Shown piece after piece: positions 1 to 5,180 of a stretch of 5,180 nt of DNA (positions within the stretch are counted from its first letter, which is position 1; each line of letters begins with the position of its first letter). A program made the translations under genes and the position numbers. This stretch comes from an uncultured Clostridia bacterium (lineage in GTDB: Bacteria > Bacillota_A > Clostridia > TANB77 > CAG-508): positions 1 to 5,180 of the forward strand of contig CANQEA010000100.1 in NCBI GenBank assembly GCA_947594095.1, in the 5' to 3' direction. The notes under the pieces were generated by a model, which was not told the DNA's origin, ran no database searches, and saw only the letters and a program-made list of their open reading frames with translations.

Positions 1-285
1 TTTCTAATTGATAAATTTTTAGATGATGCTTCACTTGCAAGACTTGAAACTGTAAGAATCGTTCACGGAAAAGGCACAGGAAAACTAAGAAATGGAATAC
101 ACACATTTTTAAAGAAAAATCCACATGTTAAATCATTTAGATTAGGCACATTTGGAGAAGGTGAAATGGGAGTAACTGTTGTTACGATAAAAGGTTCTCG
201 GTTAAACCGAGAACCTTTATATTATTCTGTTGTTACCATTGAACTTGGATCAATTCCATATTGTTTGTACATCCATGATGTATAG
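1..285 (+). CDS. mutS2: Endonuclease MutS2, C-terminal Smr domain (5' partial)
   Basis: Frame 1 is open from the left edge to a TAG at 283-285, so only the C-terminus is present. The visible protein begins FLIDKFLDDASLARLETVRI and contains the Smr signature HGKGTGKLR (residues 22-30), followed by the typical ending with EGEMGVTVV. The family is known as a MutS-like ATPase that lacks the mismatch-recognition domain and carries a C-terminal Smr nuclease domain. It has been linked to suppression of recombination and to rescue of collided ribosomes. The family normally ends a few residues after the GVTVV strand, at about position 192 here. In this sequence the frame has no stop there. It runs through the hairpin at 190-218 and adds about 31 residues that are antisense to the end of the neighbouring isomerase gene. 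That tail is probably non-functional or reflects a lost stop or an indel. The gene converges on the minus-strand operon with a 64-nt overlap (222-285). Confidence 0.9.
   Translation, partial: FLIDKFLDDASLARLETVRIVHGKGTGKLRNGIHTFLKKNPHVKSFRLGTFGEGEMGVTVVTIKGSRLNREPLYYSVVTIELGSIPYCLYIHDV
190..218. terminator. Bidirectional intrinsic terminator between mutS2 and the isomerase gene
   Basis: GGTTCTCGG at 193-201 pairs perfectly with CCGAGAACC at 207-215 around a 5-nt loop. Flanking AAA (190-192) and TTT (216-218) extend the stem to 12 bp. On the plus strand the stem is followed by TTTATATTATT, and on the minus strand by TTTTATCG, so either convergent transcript could stop here. It lies 3 nt beyond the isomerase stop codon, as expected for that operon. 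For mutS2 it falls inside the extended reading frame. The stem is seen directly; bidirectional use is inferred. Confidence 0.85.
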
Positions 286-1019
286 TCAAATGGTTCTAAT
301 GTAGTTGGTAATCCATAATCTTCTCCATTTGTTTCAACTTTTAAATTTGTAATTTTAGGTGGGTTAACAGGTGTACTTACTTCTGAACCTTCTGTTTCTT
401 CAGAACCTTCTGCTGCTTTTACTTCAACTTCTTCTATTTTATGTACAACATCTAATCCTTCAATTACTTTACCAAAACCTGCATAATATCCATTTAAACT
501 TGTACTTTCTTTAGTTACAATAAAGAATTGAGAACTTCCAGAATTATATGATTCTTCTTTTAAATTTGGAGAATATGAGGTATAATCAGATCTTGCCATT
601 GCAATTACTCCCTCTTCCATTTTTAATGTGTTGTTATTTACACCATTTGCAATAAATTCTCCTTTGATTGTATATTCTTTTTCTTCTCCACCGTCTTTTA
701 GATTAGAAATCATTGCAGAGCCTGAACCATCTCCGTTTTTATCTCCACCTTGAATCATAAAATCTTTTACTATTCTGTGGAATGTAAGTCCATCATAGAA
801 TCCTCTGTTTGCAAGTGCAACAAAGTTTGAAACTGTTTCTGGTGCTATTTCTGGATATAGTTCTATTTTAACTGTTCCAAAACCTTCCACTTCCATAGTT
901 GCTATTGGATTTTTTACTTCCTTTGTTAATTTTTGATAATAACCAAATCCTACTATTCCTATTAATACAATCACTATAATTAAAGCTATTATCCATAATA
1001 CATTTTTAAAATTTTTCAT
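222..1019 (-). CDS. Membrane-anchored cyclophilin-type peptidyl-prolyl cis-trans isomerase
   Basis: This is a cyclophilin-fold isomerase that interconverts cis and trans prolyl bonds, probably on exported proteins at the outer face of the membrane. Numbering below is from the in-frame ATG at 1028. One hydrophobic segment spans about residues 10-29 with no lipobox cysteine, so it is likely a signal anchor. The cyclophilin domain covers about 43-200. It shows the catalytic motif FHRIVKDFMIQGGD (83-96, catalytic Arg85, with Phe90, Met91 and Gln93) and SGSSQFFIVT (163-172), followed by GFGKVIEGLDVV. The loop between MARS (144-147) and SGSSQFF is longer than in compact cyclophilins. An acidic linker (about 204-219) leads to a tail of about 45 residues that I do not recognise. 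I prefer the ATG at 1019 because AAAGGA (1028-1033) sits 8 nt upstream of it. The ATG at 1028 has only a 4-nt spacer, and using it adds three residues. The gene starts 18 nt after the disA stop (9 nt with the alternative start), so it is the last gene of the operon. Confidence 0.93.
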   Translation of the reverse strand: MKNFKNVLWIIALIIVIVLIGIVGFGYYQKLTKEVKNPIATMEVEGFGTVKIELYPEIAPETVSNFVALANRGFYDGLTFHRIVKDFMIQGGDKNGDGSGSAMISNLKDGGEEKEYTIKGEFIANGVNNNTLKMEEGVIAMARSDYTSYSPNLKEESYNSGSSQFFIVTKESTSLNGYYAGFGKVIEGLDVVHKIEEVEVKAAEGSEETEGSEVSTPVNPPKITNLKVETNGEDYGLPTTLEPFDYTSWMYKQYGIDPSSMVTTE

Positions 1020-1037
1020 TTTTATCATCCTTTCCTT

Positions 1038-2120
1038 TTATAATATAATGTTGTCAAAGACAAACTGCTCTTGCATTCTACCTAATGCCTGTTTGATTGT
1101 TCTTGCTCTAACCTCTCCTATTCCTTCTACTTCATCTAAGCTATCAATATCTGCAACAAGAATGTGTTGGAAAGATTTAAAAGAATCAATTAAATTTTCT
1201 ACAATGTTTGATGGCATCCTTGGTATTTTATTTAGTATACGATATCCTCTAGTATAAACGCCAATTTCATCGTAATTATCAAAATTTTCGTAACCAAGTA
1301 ATTTTGCAATTGCTTGTTGTTTTGTTAAATCTTCATAAGGTAGTTCTGCTAGTTTTTCTAATACCTTCTCTGGCGTGATTCTTTTTCTTCCTTTTATCAT
1401 ATAATCTTTTATAATGTATTCTTCTTCTTTTTCAATTCCACCAATTAGTTCTTCCATTTGCATACTAACAAGTCTTCCATCGTTTCCAAGTTCATAAATT
1501 TGACTTTGTATTTCTTCAACAATTCTCATAACCATTTCTGCTCTTTGAATTGCAACTATAACATTTTCTAATGTTACTATATCATTGAATTCATATTCAT
1601 TTAATAAACTTAGTTTATTATCAAACACTTTCTTATATCTTTCTAATGTTTGAATTGCTTGGTTTGCCTTATTTAATACAACATCTGTATCTTCTAAAAT
1701 ATATCTGTCATTTCCTTTAAAAAGCGTTATGATACTTCTTCTTTGAGAAATGCTAATTACAAGTTCTCCTGTTTGCTTTGCAGTTCTTTCTGCTGTTCTA
1801 TGCCTTGTTCCTGTTTCTACAGTTGGTATATCATGTGATGGAATTAACTGTGCATTTGCATATAATATTCTTTTCATATCACCACTAAGTACTATTGCAC
1901 CATCCATTTTAGCAAGCTCATATAATTTAGAAGAACTATAATCTTCATTAATTATAAAACCACCATCTACAACTTCATTTATTACATCGTCATTATCTGT
2001 AATAAAAAGTAATGCTCCTGTTTTTGCTCTTAAAATATTTTCTAACCCATCTCTAATTGGAGTTCCTGGTGCAATTAATTTTAATATTTCTGTTATGTTG
2101 TTTTCTTTATCTTTTCTCAA
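1038..2120 (-). CDS. disA: DNA integrity scanning diadenylate cyclase DisA
   Basis: DisA condenses two ATP into the second messenger c-di-AMP. In Bacillus it forms an octamer that moves along DNA and reduces synthesis on meeting branched structures; RadA binds and restrains it. The 360-residue length fits the family. The N-terminal DAC domain (about 1-145) carries both active-site motifs, DGA at 73-75 and GTRHRTAER at 104-112. A helical linker follows (about 150-290), then a C-terminal helix-hairpin-helix DNA-binding region (about 299-346, including DEVEGIGEVRARTI). The start codon is TTG (2118-2120). The next in-frame Met is residue 72, inside the catalytic domain, and a GGAAG-type ribosome binding site within 2128-2137 lies about 7 nt upstream. 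The TTG start leaves 21 nt after the radA stop, which implies co-transcription. All key residues are present, so the protein should be active. Confidence 0.97.
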   Translation of the reverse strand: MRKDKENNITEILKLIAPGTPIRDGLENILRAKTGALLFITDNDDVINEVVDGGFIINEDYSSSKLYELAKMDGAIVLSGDMKRILYANAQLIPSHDIPTVETGTRHRTAERTAKQTGELVISISQRRSIITLFKGNDRYILEDTDVVLNKANQAIQTLERYKKVFDNKLSLLNEYEFNDIVTLENVIVAIQRAEMVMRIVEEIQSQIYELGNDGRLVSMQMEELIGGIEKEEEYIIKDYMIKGRKRITPEKVLEKLAELPYEDLTKQQAIAKLLGYENFDNYDEIGVYTRGYRILNKIPRMPSNIVENLIDSFKSFQHILVADIDSLDEVEGIGEVRARTIKQALGRMQEQFVFDNIIL

Positions 2121-2141
2121 CTGTCCACTTCCTTCCTATAG

Positions 2142-3507
2142 CTATTTGATTCCTATTTTTTTCATTGCCTCATTTATATTTGCCACACCTATTATATCTA
2201 ATTTATAGCTATCTTTCAAGACCTTTTTGTTACTTTCTGGAATAATACATGTTTTAAACCCTAATTTTTCTGCTTCTCTTAGCCTTTTTTCAATTAAATT
2301 AATTCTTCTAATTTCTCCAGTTAAACCTATTTCTCCAATAATTACCATATCTTTTGGAATAGGAACATTTTTAAATATAGAAGCAGTTGCAGCAGCTATT
2401 CCTAAATCTATAGCTGGTTCATTTAATTTAATTCCACCTACTACATTTAAATATACATCTTGAGAACCTAGCATTAAACCAACCTTTTTTTCTAAAACAG
2501 CAATTAAAAGTGTAAGTCTATTATAATCAATTCCATTTGCTGTTCTTCTTGGTATTCCAAAGACTGTTTGAGAAGTTAATGCTTGTAGTTCTACCAAAAT
2601 AGGCCTTGTCCCTTCCATAGAGCAAACAACACAAGAACCTGCTGGATTGTCGTTATTCTCTGAAATTAGAATCTCTGATGGATTTAGTATTTCACACATT
2701 CCTTCTTCTTTCATCTCAAACATTCCAATTTCATTTGTAGAACCAAATCTATTTTTTACACCTCTTAATATCCTATAAGAAAAATATCTTTCTCCTTCTA
2801 AGTATAAAACTGTATCTACCATATGTTCTAATACTCTTGGTCCTGCTATATTTCCTTCTTTTGTTACATGTCCTATAATAATTGTTGTTATATTTCTTGA
2901 TTTACAAACTCTCATAATTTGAGAAGTAATTTCTCTTACTTGGCTAACACTTCCGAGCTGCTGCTGCCAATTCTTCTGAATACATTGTTTGTATAGAATC
3001 TATAATTACAAGTTTAGGATTTATATCTATAATTGCTTGATTTACAATATCAATATCTGTTTCTCCTAAAAATAAAATATTCTCATTATTAATTCCAAGT
3101 CTATCTGCTCTCATTTTAATTTGTTCAGCAGATTCCTCGCCAGAAACATATAAAACCTTTCCTTCTCCTTTTACTTTGTCACATATTTGAAGAATTAATG
3201 TAGATTTACCTATACCTGGCTCTCCGCCAAGAAGTACTAAAGACCCTTTAACAAGTCCTCCTCCTAGCACTCTATCTAATTCTCCAAAACCAGTAGAATT
3301 TCTTGTTGTTTCTTTTGCCTCATATGAATTTAATTTTTGAGGTATATTGCTTTTTACATCTTTTGATTTTAAACTACTATTTTTATTTTCTACTATTTTT
3401 TGTTCGTAAAAGCTATTCCAACTATTGCATGCTGGGCACTTTCCAAGCCATTTTGATGACTCGTTGCCACACTCACTACAAACAAATATTGTTTTATTTT
3501 TTGCCAT
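2142..3507 (-). pseudogene. radA: DNA repair protein RadA/Sms, split by a one-base frameshift
   Basis: RadA/Sms is a RecA-like ATPase and DNA helicase that drives branch migration in recombination and repair. Here it is read in two frames. The first half (3507 down to a TAG at 2944-2946) has a C4 zinc finger (Cys10, 13, 24, 27), Walker A GEPGIGKST (95-103), VSGEES (121-126) and Walker B LVIID (166-170). The second half (about 2954 to 2142) has GHVTKEG, the RadA hallmark KNRFG (251-255 after repair) and the Lon-like C-terminal domain from about residue 270. Ignoring one base at 2955 or 2956 restores AGSVSQVRE, a conserved RadA stretch, and gives 454 residues, close to the usual 450-460. The start is ATG at 3505-3507 with AAGGAGG 5 nt upstream; an earlier in-frame ATG at 3534 has no ribosome binding site. 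The ATG at 2915 in the second half also lacks one. The gene leads the radA-disA-isomerase operon. It may be a true mutation, a sequencing error or, less likely, a programmed shift. Confidence 0.9.
2953..2958 (-). other. radA: radA frameshift site
   Basis: On the minus strand the zero frame reads GCA GCA GCA GCT CGG AAG TGT TAG. Removing T2956 or C2955 gives GCA GCA GCA GCC (or GCT) GGA AGT GTT AGC, which encodes AAAAGSVS and continues without a stop to 2142. The site therefore carries one extra base relative to the family frame. It lies just after a short GCA trinucleotide run, and the zero-frame codon at the shift is CGG, expected to be rare in so AT-rich a genome. Confidence 0.85.
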
Positions 3508-3512
3508 GCTTG

Positions 3513-3519
3513 CCTCCTT
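3513..3519 (-). promoter_or_regulatory. Ribosome binding site fixing the radA start
   Basis: AAGGAGG on the minus strand ends 5 nt before the ATG at 3505-3507. It decides for the start MAKNKTIF over the upstream in-frame ATG at 3534, which would add nine residues not typical of RadA. Confidence 0.85.
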
Positions 3520-3532
3520 TTCTATACATAAC

Positions 3533-3577
3533 AAAAAAAGTATAACATATTTTTTGGAAATATGCTATACTTTTTTA
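3533..3577 (-). terminator. Strong intrinsic terminator downstream of the small repeat-protein gene, just before radA
   Basis: The arms at about 3534-3552 and 3558-3576 pair over 19 bp around a 5-nt loop. The single imperfect position is a G-U wobble in the minus-strand RNA and an A-C mismatch in the plus-strand RNA, so the hairpin suits minus-strand transcription. The minus-strand RNA then runs into seven U residues. It ends the transcript of the 113-residue protein gene and lies only about 13 nt upstream of the radA ribosome binding site, so it also separates radA from upstream transcription. Confidence 0.85.
3539..3547 (-). promoter_or_regulatory. Possible extended -10 promoter for the radA operon
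   Basis: The minus strand reads TGTTATACT, an extended -10 element (TGn followed by TATACT), inside the downstream arm of the terminator. A start about 7 nt further on (near 3532) would give a leader of about 25 nt that contains the radA ribosome binding site. No convincing -35 hexamer lies at 16-18 nt, which extended -10 promoters can tolerate. A competing candidate is a perfect TATAAT at 3592-3597, whose only TTG-type -35 is 15 nt away and whose transcript would have to cross the terminator. Confidence 0.4.
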
Positions 3578-3592
3578 AGTAAATAATAACAA

Positions 3593-3614
3593 TTATAGAT
3601 ATTTCTATCTATAA
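3593..3614. repeat. Short AT-rich inverted repeat
   Basis: TTATAGAT (3593-3600) and ATCTATAA (3607-3614) form an 8-bp perfect inverted repeat with a 6-nt loop. It lies between the small gene's stop and the strong terminator. The stem is weak (one G-C pair) and has no adjoining U-run, so it is not a terminator by itself. It overlaps the perfect TATAAT noted for radA. Role unknown. Confidence 0.5.
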
Positions 3615-3633
3615 ACAAAAGAAAGTTTTGTAT

Positions 3634-3975
3634 TTATGCTTCTTTTTTCTTACCAAAAGTTACTTCTTGAAATAAGAAGTTACGTACTTTATCCCAAGTA
3701 ATTTCTTGGTGTAAAAATTCATTAATTTCATCTTCAACTTTTTGTTGATATGGCGTTAATTCAACTTTTATTTCTTTGTTCCAATCAATTTCTTGTAACC
3801 AGAATCCTTTAAATTTTGACCAAAATCCTACTTTAGTTGGTAAATTGTTTGATGATCCTTTTCCATATACTTTGTTAATTGTTCCTGCATTCACTTGATT
3901 TTCATTGTTGTTTTCTTCAAATTCTACTCCTCCGAAAACTCCACCAACAACATTTTCTTCTCCTAATTCTGCCAT
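3634..3975 (-). CDS. Unrecognised 113-residue protein with three aromatic FLxQE(I/V)TW repeats
   Basis: I do not recognise this family. It encodes a soluble protein with no membrane segment, signal peptide or cysteine. Residues 1-45 are Gly/Asn/Glu-rich and probably disordered (GGVFGGVEFEENNNENQ). Residues 49-109 are aromatic and charged. Three related 11-residue units stand out: GFWLQEIDWNK (57-67), EFLHQEITWDK (86-96) and NFLFQEVTFGK (99-109), with the lysine-rich end KKKEA. Their codons differ, so the repeats are not a recent duplication. The start is ATG at 3975, with AAAGGAGG 8 nt upstream. An in-frame ATG at 4005 has no ribosome binding site and lies too close to the predicted transcription start. 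The gene has its own promoter upstream and a strong terminator downstream, so it looks monocistronic. Frame integrity, ribosome binding site, promoter and terminator make it a real gene; a role in protein or membrane-surface binding is only a guess. Confidence 0.85.
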   Translation of the reverse strand: MAELGEENVVGGVFGGVEFEENNNENQVNAGTINKVYGKGSSNNLPTKVGFWSKFKGFWLQEIDWNKEIKVELTPYQQKVEDEINEFLHQEITWDKVRNFLFQEVTFGKKKEA

Positions 3976-3983
3976 ATTTATTT

Positions 3984-3991
3984 CCTCCTTT
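3984..3991 (-). promoter_or_regulatory. Ribosome binding site of the small repeat-protein gene
   Basis: AAAGGAGG on the minus strand is separated by 8 nt from the ATG at 3973-3975. This near-consensus site sets the start and excludes the ATG at 4005, which would place the ribosome binding site inside the coding sequence. Confidence 0.9.
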
Positions 3992-4017
3992 GTAGTTTTT
4001 ACCATTTTTCTATATTA

Positions 4018-4046
4018 TTTATACTACATCTAGTGTTTTTTATCAA
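4018..4046 (-). promoter_or_regulatory. SigA-type promoter of the small repeat-protein gene
   Basis: The minus strand carries TTGATA (4041-4046), exactly 17 nt, then TATAAA (4018-4023): five of six matches to each consensus hexamer with ideal spacing. Transcription should start near 4011 and give a leader of about 36 nt that includes the AAAGGAGG site. No terminator is visible between the mtaB stop and this promoter, so read-through from mtaB may add to expression. Confidence 0.75.
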
Positions 4047-4064
4047 GTATTTTTATATTAAATG

Positions 4065-4095
4065 TTTGTTACATATTTGTTACAGTTTTGTTACA
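4065..4095. repeat. Three 9-bp direct repeats at an 11-bp period upstream of the promoter
   Basis: TTTGTTACA occurs perfectly at 4065-4073, 4076-4084 and 4087-4095, a constant step of 11 bp, about one DNA turn. On the minus strand the core is GTAACA separated by 5 nt each time. The array starts 18 bp upstream of the -35 element of the small repeat-protein gene and ends 3 nt from the mtaB stop codon. The geometry resembles tandem sites for an OmpR/PhoB-type response regulator; the Bacillus PhoP box is TTAACA-like units with 5-nt spacers. The regulator's identity is inference. Confidence 0.75.
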
Positions 4096-4098
4096 AGA

Positions 4099-5180
4099 TT
4101 AAGATTTCACTAAAACAGAATCTTCCTTTGCTTCTATTACTGTCTCACAAGTCATGATATTTTCAATGTTTTTATCTTCTTTTTTAGCTAGAGCTAATAT
4201 ATAGTTATCACTATGCCCTTTATACATTCCATCTTTTTCTTCTTCCCACAAAATTTCTAATTCTTTACCTATATAGCTTTCATTATAGTATTTCTGATTT
4301 TTATTTGATAATTCTATTAATTTATTGCTTCTTTGCTCTTTTAAATTACCATCTACCTGATTTGGCATAGAAGCTGCTTTTGTTCCTTTTCTTGGAGAAT
4401 ATTTAAAAACGTGCATTTTATAGAAATTTACTTTGCTTAAAAAATTATATGTTTTATTAAATTCTTCATCAGTTTCTCCTGGAAAACCAACTATTATATC
4501 GGTTGTGAGCATAACATCTGGGTATGTTGCTCTTAATCTCTCCACAATTTTCATAAATTCACAAGTATTATATCTTCTATTCATTCTTTGCAATGTTTCA
4601 TCACAACCGCTTTGTAAAGACAAATGAAAATGATGACATATTTTATCTAATTTACTTAGCCTGTCTACAAATTCTTGTGTTATAAGCAGTGGCTCAATTG
4701 AGCCTAGTCTTATTCTTTTTATGTCTTCTATCTTATTTATTTCTTCTAATAAATCGATTAGCTTATAATCTTCTTTAAAATCCTTTCCATACGATGCAAC
4801 GTGTATTCCAGTAATTACTACTTCTTTTATACCTTCTTTTGCAATCTTTTTTATTTCTGATAATATACTTTCTGGTTTTCTACTTCTTACCCTGCCTCTT
4901 GCATAGGGAATAATACAATAAGAGCAAAATCTATCACAGCCATCTTGTACTTTTATTACAGCTCTAGTTTTATCAGTATATGTAACATCTCCAAAATCTA
5001 CAAATTCTTTTTGATGCATAACATCTTCAACAGAAATATTATTTTCAGTTTCTTTTTTATAATTTTCTATAAATTGTGCTATTTCTTTTTTTTCGTTATT
5101 TCCTAAAATCAAGTCAATTTCTGGTATTTTTTCTAATTCTTCTTTTGCTACTTGAACATAGCATCCACAAGCAATAATTA
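4099..5180 (-). CDS. mtaB: tRNA (N6-L-threonylcarbamoyladenosine(37)-C2)-methylthiotransferase MtaB (N-terminus outside window)
   Basis: MtaB is a radical-SAM enzyme that adds a methylthio group to t6A at position 37 of ANN-decoding tRNAs, giving ms2t6A. The frame is open to the right edge (first full codon 5178-5176), so 359 C-terminal residues are seen of a family length near 430-450. The TTG at 5110-5112 is internal. The visible part starts with the end of the N-terminal MTTase domain (IIACGCYVQVAKEELEKIP, with the cluster cysteine in GCY). Next comes the radical-SAM motif CDRFCSYC (Cys81, 85, 88 of the fragment) with IIPYARGRVRSR. TGIHVASYG, LSLQSGCDETLQRMNRRY and DIIVGFPGETDEEF follow, and then a C-terminal TRAM-like region (about 300-359). 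The CxxxCxxC flanks and TGIH favour MtaB over MiaB or RimO. The stop is TAA at 4099-4101. No terminator is seen before the next gene. Confidence 0.93.
   Translation of the reverse strand, partial: IIACGCYVQVAKEELEKIPEIDLILGNNEKKEIAQFIENYKKETENNISVEDVMHQKEFVDFGDVTYTDKTRAVIKVQDGCDRFCSYCIIPYARGRVRSRKPESILSEIKKIAKEGIKEVVITGIHVASYGKDFKEDYKLIDLLEEINKIEDIKRIRLGSIEPLLITQEFVDRLSKLDKICHHFHLSLQSGCDETLQRMNRRYNTCEFMKIVERLRATYPDVMLTTDIIVGFPGETDEEFNKTYNFLSKVNFYKMHVFKYSPRKGTKAASMPNQVDGNLKEQRSNKLIELSNKNQKYYNESYIGKELEILWEEEKDGMYKGHSDNYILALAKKEDKNIENIMTCETVIEAKEDSVLVKS

Noticed and set aside
1048..1257. Plus-strand open frame of 69 codons opposite disA
   Set aside because: It lies entirely antisense to a conserved gene, lacks a ribosome binding site and encodes no recognisable motif.
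1750..1941. Plus-strand open frame of 63 codons opposite the DisA catalytic domain
   Set aside because: It is a shadow of the conserved DGA and GTRHR coding region, with no ribosome binding site.
2227..2463. Plus-strand open frame with a hydrophobic translation opposite radA
   Set aside because: The hydrophobicity arises from reading the complement of a Lys/Ile-rich gene. There is no ribosome binding site, and it is fully inside the RadA Lon-like domain.
2142..2915. Second half of radA as a separate gene starting at the ATG at 2915
   Set aside because: There is no ribosome binding site before that ATG. The translation starts mid-domain, and the 13 codons between the frameshift and this ATG are conserved RadA sequence in the same frame.
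3303..3545. Plus-strand open frame across the radA start and terminator
   Set aside because: It is antisense to the RadA zinc finger, crosses a terminator arm and has no ribosome binding site.
3576..3632. Riboswitch or small RNA in the gap between the small gene and radA
   Set aside because: Only one AT-rich 8-bp hairpin and one terminator are present. I see no conserved aptamer core or multi-stem fold in so short a stretch.
3976..4005. Upstream ATG at 4005 as the start of the small repeat-protein gene
   Set aside because: It lacks a ribosome binding site and lies within about 6 nt of the predicted transcription start. The strong AAAGGAGG site is downstream of it, 8 nt before the ATG at 3975.
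4433..4627. Plus-strand open frame opposite mtaB
   Set aside because: It is antisense to the conserved radical-SAM core of MtaB and has no support as a gene.
5110..5112. TTG as the start of mtaB
   Set aside because: The frame stays open upstream to the window edge and encodes the conserved MTTase-domain segment with GCYVQ, so the TTG is an internal leucine codon.

Overview
This is an AT-rich window with strong purine-rich ribosome binding sites (AAAGGAGG type) and A/T-ending codons. Its gene content (MutS2 with an Smr tail, DisA, RadA/Sms, MtaB) points to a low-GC Gram-positive bacterium, most likely a member of the Clostridia. That placement is inference from gene families and base composition. 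No mobile element, CRISPR array, tRNA or rRNA is visible.

Layout from left to right. (1) Positions 1-285, plus strand: the end of mutS2, namely its C-terminal Smr nuclease domain. (2) Positions 190-218: a near-perfect hairpin that can end transcription from both sides, lying between mutS2 and the convergent operon. (3) Positions 222-3507, minus strand: a tight operon read radA, disA, then a membrane-anchored cyclophilin-type prolyl isomerase, with gaps of about 20 nt. radA carries a one-base frameshift near 2955 that splits an otherwise complete 454-residue protein. (4) Positions 3533-3614: a strong terminator and a weaker hairpin. The terminator lies directly upstream of the radA ribosome binding site and contains a possible extended -10 promoter in one arm. 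(5) Positions 3634-3975, minus strand: a gene for an unrecognised 113-residue protein with three copies of an aromatic F-[WL]-x-Q-E-[IV]-[DT]-[WF]-x-K motif. It has its own good promoter and, upstream of that, three 9-bp direct repeats at an exact 11-bp period. (6) Positions 4099 to the right edge, minus strand: the C-terminal 359 residues of MtaB, a tRNA methylthiotransferase whose start lies beyond the window.

How the genes fit together. RadA (branch-migration helicase/ATPase) and DisA (c-di-AMP synthase that scans DNA for branched structures) are a known functional pair in Bacillus, and MutS2 acts on recombination intermediates or collided ribosomes. The core of the window is therefore ordinary genome-maintenance and tRNA-modification housekeeping. 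The least explained part is the small repeat protein with its phased upstream repeats. The two reading-frame anomalies (the radA frameshift and the missing mutS2 stop at the usual place) need a check against read data.
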